Source: Thiomicrorhabdus sp. (lineage in GTDB: Bacteria; Pseudomonadota; Gammaproteobacteria; Thiomicrospirales; Thiomicrospiraceae). From it: DNA of 18,115 nucleotides. Each line of letters starts with the position of its first letter. The first letter of the stretch is position 1. The stretch covers positions 1 to 18,115 of the forward strand of contig WFNQ01000099.1 in the NCBI GenBank assembly GCA_015488565.1, written 5' to 3'. A program made the position numbers and the translations under genes. Shown piece after piece: positions 14,610 to 18,115 of this stretch. Below the pieces are notes generated by a model that saw nothing but the letters and a program-made list of their open reading frames with translations, did not search any database and was not told where the DNA came from.

Positions 14610-15389
14610 ATGAAAGGATTAAAGGGAAAACGGGTTTTAATTACGGGCGCATCCAGTGGTATTGGTGCAGGTATGGCAAGGGTGCTGGCGCGGGAAGGGT
14701 GTCGTTTGGTTTTACATGTGAATGCCAATCAAGAGGGCATTGAAAAGACTCTAAAAGAGGTGACAGCGTTAGGGACAGACGCCGCTGTTTTATCATGTGA
14801 TTTTAGACAGCCAGAGACATTACCTACTTTTTTTGAGCAGGCTTGGCAGGTATTTGATGGTCTGGACGGTTTGGTTAATAATGCCGGTGTTGTCTCAAAA
14901 ACCACCGCACTTAAAGACGCTGATGGCATACAGTTTATGGAGACCATGGCCGTTAACTTACATGCCCCATATCTATTAAGTACCGCTTTTGCGCAGGCGT
15001 GTATTTCTGCCAAACAAGCCGGTGCGATTGTTAATAACAGCAGTATTCATGCACAAGCCACTTGCGAATGGTTCTCGGCGTATGCCGCCTCTAAAGCGGG
15101 GTTGGATGCTATGAGTAAGGTTCAAGCGGTTGAGTGGGGACAGCACGGTATTCGTGTCAATGTTTTGGCGCCGGGCGTGGTGCCTGTTGAGCGTACCGAA
15201 CAGATTTTATCGAACCCGAAGATGGCGCAAAAATGGCATGATAAAATTCCTGTAGGGCGTTACGGCACCACCGAAGAGATGGGCGAAGCCACTGCCTATC
15301 TGCTCTCGGATGCCACCGCTTGGATGACAGGCAGTGTGTTAACGCTGGACGGAGGCTTGATTGCCAGAGGGAATTATCCTAGTCGTTAA
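14610..15389 (+). CDS. short-chain dehydrogenase/reductase (FabG-like)
   Basis: Classical SDR of 259 aa that should reduce a carbonyl or oxidise an alcohol with NAD(P)(H); substrate unknown. Visible: cofactor loop TGASSGIG (12-19), NNAG (90-93), Asn116, catalytic Ser145 in NNSSIHA, and Tyr158-Lys162 in YAASK, then the LAPGVV turn and the LTLDGG ending typical of FabG-like enzymes. ATG 14610 is chosen because AGGAAG at 14594-14599 is 10 nt away; GTG 14601 in frame would have only 1 nt spacing. The start region touches the end of the Lit-like gene (TAA 14606-14608), so the two are probably co-translated. It is not the standard fabG context (no acpP, fabD or fabF nearby). Confidence 0.88.
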   Translation: MKGLKGKRVLITGASSGIGAGMARVLAREGCRLVLHVNANQEGIEKTLKEVTALGTDAAVLSCDFRQPETLPTFFEQAWQVFDGLDGLVNNAGVVSKTTALKDADGIQFMETMAVNLHAPYLLSTAFAQACISAKQAGAIVNNSSIHAQATCEWFSAYAASKAGLDAMSKVQAVEWGQHGIRVNVLAPGVVPVERTEQILSNPKMAQKWHDKIPVGRYGTTEEMGEATAYLLSDATAWMTGSVLTLDGGLIARGNYPSR

Positions 15390-15396
15390 GAATAAA

Positions 15397-15413
15397 TTGG
15401 CATTTAAATTGCT
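15397..15413 (+). promoter_or_regulatory. sigma54-type promoter for the chemotaxis receptor
   Basis: TTGGCAT at 15397-15403 and TTGCT at 15409-15413 put the invariant GG (15399-15400) and GC (15411-15412) exactly 10 bp apart, as in the consensus YTGGCACGNNNNTTGCW; 11 of the 13 fixed positions match. It starts 8 bp after the preceding stop codon, and the predicted start of transcription near 15424 leaves a 30-nt leader before the chemotaxis gene. Confidence 0.7.
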
Positions 15414-15453
15414 GTTTGGGAGGTACTGTCAAAAAATAAAGATTTGATCTCTC

Positions 15454-17490
15454 ATGAATGCATTTTTACAAACACGGTCGATTCAACAAAAAATACGTTT
15501 TGGCTTTGGTATTATTTGGTTGGTGTTAGCCATTATCACCATTCAAGCGGTGGTTAATTTGGCCATGGTTCGTTCGGATATTGCCGAAATGGTTGAAGAG
15601 AAGCAGCCTTTTGCCATTGAGACCGCGAAAACTGTTTTTCTGTTAGAAAAAAGCCTGAATGCATTAAATAGCTATGTATTAACACAAGAGGTGGGTCAGC
15701 TTGCGTCTTATCGTTCAGGCTTGTTAGCCGTTCAAACGGCGCTTAAAAAAAACTTGCAGTTCAATGGAGCGGATCGTTCACAACAGGAAGAGGTTCAACA
15801 CTTATTTGCCCTATTGCAAAAGTTGCCTCCTGTTATTGCACAACTGGAGGAGGCGATTGGCTCTCCTCATAAGCAATTCCCCGCCTTGGCGTATGCCGAT
15901 CAATATCTCGCTCCGATTAATACCGAGTTACAACGTGTATTTTCCAGTCAAAACTCCTCTTTAATCTCCCGTTTAAGTACAAAAAATAGCGAATTATTAG
16001 AGCGTGTTTTTGCGTTGCAAATGGCATGGCAACGTGTGCATACGGATGTGTATGCGTATTTGGCCGTAAAAACAGACGCCGCTATTGAAACCATTGATTC
16101 GGAGCTTAATCAGATAGAGGCATTGCAAAACCAACTTAATCAATATCGTGATTTATTCACCGCCGATGATATTAAGTGGTTGGTGCAATTGGAATCACTT
16201 TATCAGTCCTATCGTGAGCACTACATGTTGTTAACGGGCATTCATGAAAGTGAGCAATGGCGTACCGATATATGGTTGATGTCGCATCATATTGTCCCTA
16301 TTTTTAATGAGTTAGATGACGCATTAATCACCCTATCAAATCAGGCCGTTCAAGAGATGACGCTGGAGAGCGAAAGCTTATTAAGTAGCAGTTTATTTAA
16401 TATTATTCTTCTCTTAATTCTCTCTGTTTTTGGACAAATTATGGGCATGTGGGTCTCGAAACAAGTCACAAAATCGGTGGTTGACCCCGTACAGGCTGTC
16501 TTATCGTTAATGAAAGAGTTTGCGACAGGAAAAGGGGATCTAACACGACGCTTGCCGACCAAAAATCAACAAAATCAACAAGATAGCCAAGATGAAATGG
16601 AGGCTTTAGCGGGTTACTTTAATGAATTTATCAGTAAGATTCAGCGGATGTTGAAAGAAGTGTCTGAAACGATTCACGAACTGGAAGCGTCATCAGGTAA
16701 ATTATTGAATATCACACAAGAAGCCAGAGAGGGAACCCAGCAACAATTGCAGGCAACCAATGTATTGTCTGCCTCAATGGCCGATATGACGCAGCAGTCC
16801 CAAAGTGTAGAAAATCACTCCCATAATACCAGTCGTGCGACAGAACAAGCCGCTGATCGAGTGAAAGAGGGGGGGGAGAAAGTGTTAGGTTCTGTCGACG
16901 TGATTCAAGCGTTGTCTGGCGATATGGATAATATGACACAATCGGTTAATCAGTTGCGTAACGACAGTGATTCGATTGGGATGGTGGTCAGTGTCATTCG
17001 AGACATTGCTGAACAGACCAATTTACTCTCATTAAACGCCGCCATCGAAGCCGCCAGAGCAGGGGAGCATGGACGAGGCTTTGCCGTGGTTGCCGACGAA
17101 GTTCGAGGGCTGGCCAAGCGAACACAGGACTCAACCAAGCAGATTGAACAGATGATAGACAACATTCATCGCGCGACCTTATCCACCGTTAAAATGGTTG
17201 ATCAAGGGCGAGAAGCGACCGAATCAAGCTGTAAAGCCATTGCCGAGACCAAAAGTGCACTGCAACCGGTGACTATTTTAATGGACGATATTCACCAAAT
17301 GAGTGAACAAATGGCCAATGCCGCACAAGCTCAAACCACCTTGGCACAAGATATTAACAGCAACATTAACCAAATTCATGTGGTGACTGAAAAAGCCGTA
17401 TTAGGCGCAAAAAACACCGAAAAAGCAGGGCATGATTTACAGCACCTTGCCAATAAATTGGATAAATTGGTGCATCAATTTAAGGTTTGA
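15454..17490 (+). CDS. methyl-accepting chemotaxis protein
   Basis: Transmembrane chemoreceptor of 678 aa. First membrane helix at about 15-38, a large periplasmic sensor of about 270 residues (40-310) that looks all-helical and is long enough for a double four-helix (HBM-like) module, second membrane helix at 313-334, then HAMP (about 335-398) with a Gln/Asn-rich insert (370-380). The cytoplasmic signalling hairpin is clear: RDIAEQTNLLSLNAAIEAARAG and GFAVVADEVRGLA between 516 and 554. The C-terminus ends KLVHQFKV without a CheR-docking pentapeptide such as NWETF. The ligand cannot be told from sequence. Start ATG 15454 has no strong ribosome site. Eight G at 16869-16876 encode Glu-Gly-Gly-Glu at 472-475. 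Probably transcribed from the sigma54-type promoter just upstream, so separate from the murein operon. Confidence 0.95.
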   Translation: MNAFLQTRSIQQKIRFGFGIIWLVLAIITIQAVVNLAMVRSDIAEMVEEKQPFAIETAKTVFLLEKSLNALNSYVLTQEVGQLASYRSGLLAVQTALKKNLQFNGADRSQQEEVQHLFALLQKLPPVIAQLEEAIGSPHKQFPALAYADQYLAPINTELQRVFSSQNSSLISRLSTKNSELLERVFALQMAWQRVHTDVYAYLAVKTDAAIETIDSELNQIEALQNQLNQYRDLFTADDIKWLVQLESLYQSYREHYMLLTGIHESEQWRTDIWLMSHHIVPIFNELDDALITLSNQAVQEMTLESESLLSSSLFNIILLLILSVFGQIMGMWVSKQVTKSVVDPVQAVLSLMKEFATGKGDLTRRLPTKNQQNQQDSQDEMEALAGYFNEFISKIQRMLKEVSETIHELEASSGKLLNITQEAREGTQQQLQATNVLSASMADMTQQSQSVENHSHNTSRATEQAADRVKEGGEKVLGSVDVIQALSGDMDNMTQSVNQLRNDSDSIGMVVSVIRDIAEQTNLLSLNAAIEAARAGEHGRGFAVVADEVRGLAKRTQDSTKQIEQMIDNIHRATLSTVKMVDQGREATESSCKAIAETKSALQPVTILMDDIHQMSEQMANAAQAQTTLAQDINSNINQIHVVTEKAVLGAKNTEKAGHDLQHLANKLDKLVHQFKV

Positions 17491-17496
17491 CACCAT

Positions 17497-17524
17497 AAAA
17501 TAGAGTCTTACTCTAGCTTTTAAA
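17497..17524 (+). terminator. probable intrinsic terminator after the chemotaxis gene
   Basis: TAGAGT (17501-17506), loop CTT, ACTCTA (17510-17515), then GC and TTTT, with AAAA on the left flank allowing extra pairing. The stem is short and AT-rich but is well placed 10 nt after the stop codon. Confidence 0.55.
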
Positions 17525-17537
17525 ATTGAAAATTATT

Positions 17538-17546
17538 CCCCCCCCC
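17538..17546. repeat. C9 homopolymer tract in intergenic region
   Basis: Nine C between the terminator of the chemotaxis gene and the DUF1840 gene. On the minus strand the 14-mer A-G9-AATA (17534-17547) is identical to the plus-strand sequence in the mraZ promoter spacer (697-710). A poor sigma70-like pair, TTATTC at 17533 and TATATT at 17556, would place this tract in a 17-bp spacer too, but the -35 is weak. Confidence 0.8.
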
Positions 17547-17628
17547 TCTCTTTTTTATATTGTAAATAACATAGGTGAGGGCTGAAGCTTGTGTACACTG
17601 GAGTCTGGATAGGACAAGGAGAAATCAA

Positions 17629-17943
17629 ATGCTAGTAACCTTTCGAACTAAAGCACATGCTGGGATAACCATGTTTGATGACATCGCGAAAATGATGTTA
17701 AAAAAAATGGGACTCCATGCAACCGTACCAGGTGCCATTCTGGCAGAGGATGTACTTGCTTCGCTTAATCGTTTAATCAGTGCGATTGAAGCAGATACTG
17801 ATACAAGCACTGAGACCGAAAAGAATGCTTGGGATGATCAGAGTGTTAGCCTAAAAAATCGTGCGATGCCTTTGATTGAGTTGTTAAAAGCAGCCTCTGA
17901 AGAGCATTGTGATGTTATCTGGGAAGAAGCAGGGATCGTTTAG
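17629..17943 (+). CDS. DUF1840 family small protein
   Basis: Protein of 104 aa beginning MLVTFRTKAHAGITMFDD and containing KMGLHATVPGAILAEDV, the two blocks I recognise as typical of DUF1840, a proteobacterial family of unknown function. It is soluble and mostly helical by appearance, acidic at the C-terminus (EEHCDVIWEEAG), with no signal peptide or membrane segment. ATG 17629 has a perfect AAGGAG 7 nt upstream; a GTG further upstream in frame is not needed. Upstream lies an 8-bp palindrome GTGTACAC (17591-17598) that could be an operator. It appears to be an independent unit between the chemotaxis gene and lgt. Confidence 0.85.
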   Translation: MLVTFRTKAHAGITMFDDIAKMMLKKMGLHATVPGAILAEDVLASLNRLISAIEADTDTSTETEKNAWDDQSVSLKNRAMPLIELLKAASEEHCDVIWEEAGIV

Positions 17944-18063
17944 CCTCTCAAACTAAACGTACTTTTTATTTGGAGATTAGGGGGTTGGTGGAATAGTTTT
18001 CTTTATCTGCTGGTTTTTTTGTTATCATTCCAGCCATTTTATTAGAAAATTAAACGAGCTATT

Positions 18064-18115
18064 ATGTGGGAATACCCAAACATTGACCCTGTGGCGCTCG
18101 CCATGGGCCCGATAC
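18064..18115 (+). CDS. lgt: Lgt, prolipoprotein diacylglyceryl transferase (first 17 codons only)
   Basis: Partial gene cut by the window end. The visible protein MWEYPNIDPVALAMGPI matches the conserved N-terminus of Lgt (YP.IDPVA...GP), the inner-membrane enzyme that adds diacylglycerol to the lipobox Cys of prolipoproteins. ATG 18064 follows an ACGAG ribosome site. No terminator was seen between the DUF1840 stop and this start (120 nt), which holds T-rich sequence and a weak possible -10 (TATCAT at 18023). Confidence 0.85.
   Translation, partial: MWEYPNIDPVALAMGPI

Noticed and set aside
1..18115. CRISPR array, tRNA genes, insertion sequences or prophage genes
   Set aside because: No regularly spaced repeats, cloverleaf sequences, transposase motifs or terminal inverted repeats were seen.

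Overview
The window looks like a chromosomal segment from a gammaproteobacterium. Protein sequences, gene order and the rnpB-mraZ neighbourhood all point there. A moderately AT-rich, sulfur-oxidiser type such as the Thiomicrospira/Hydrogenovibrio/Thiomicrorhabdus group is a reasonable guess, but it is an inference and was not tested. Every gene found is on the + strand.

Layout. Positions 1-286 are the 3' two thirds of the RNase P RNA gene (rnpB). A 400-base AT-rich non-coding stretch follows. It ends in a textbook sigma70 promoter (TTGACA, 17 bp, TATAGT) whose start region carries four tandem decamers beginning AGTGG, the expected operator of MraZ. From 759 to 13781 runs the division and cell wall (dcw) cluster: mraZ, rsmH, ftsZ, ftsL, ftsI, murE, murF, mraY, murD, ftsW, murG. 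Many of these genes overlap or nearly touch. The genes make the cytoplasmic and membrane steps of peptidoglycan precursor synthesis (MurE, MurF, MurD, MraY, MurG) and the septal synthase with its partners (FtsW, FtsI, FtsL), plus the FtsZ ring protein.

The cluster is not standard. An ftsZ-type gene with small indels near its nucleotide-binding loops sits between rsmH and ftsL, instead of at the far end. The usual murC-murB-ddl-ftsQ-ftsA block is absent after murG. FtsI carries an 88-residue-spaced internal repeat of its N-terminal module.

After murG come a DUF1461/Lit-like membrane protein, apparently begun at a non-AUG codon, and a short-chain dehydrogenase. Then comes a methyl-accepting chemotaxis protein behind a good sigma54-type promoter, a hairpin terminator, a small DUF1840 protein, and the first 17 codons of lgt at the right edge.

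A recurrent oddity is a set of long G tracts (7-10 G, mostly reading A-G8-10-A-G-A-A-A). They sit in the mraZ promoter spacer and inside murE, mraY, murD, murG, the Lit-like gene and the chemotaxis gene, with one C9 tract in an intergenic region. They may be a strand-biased iterated genome motif or a set of slippage-prone sites.
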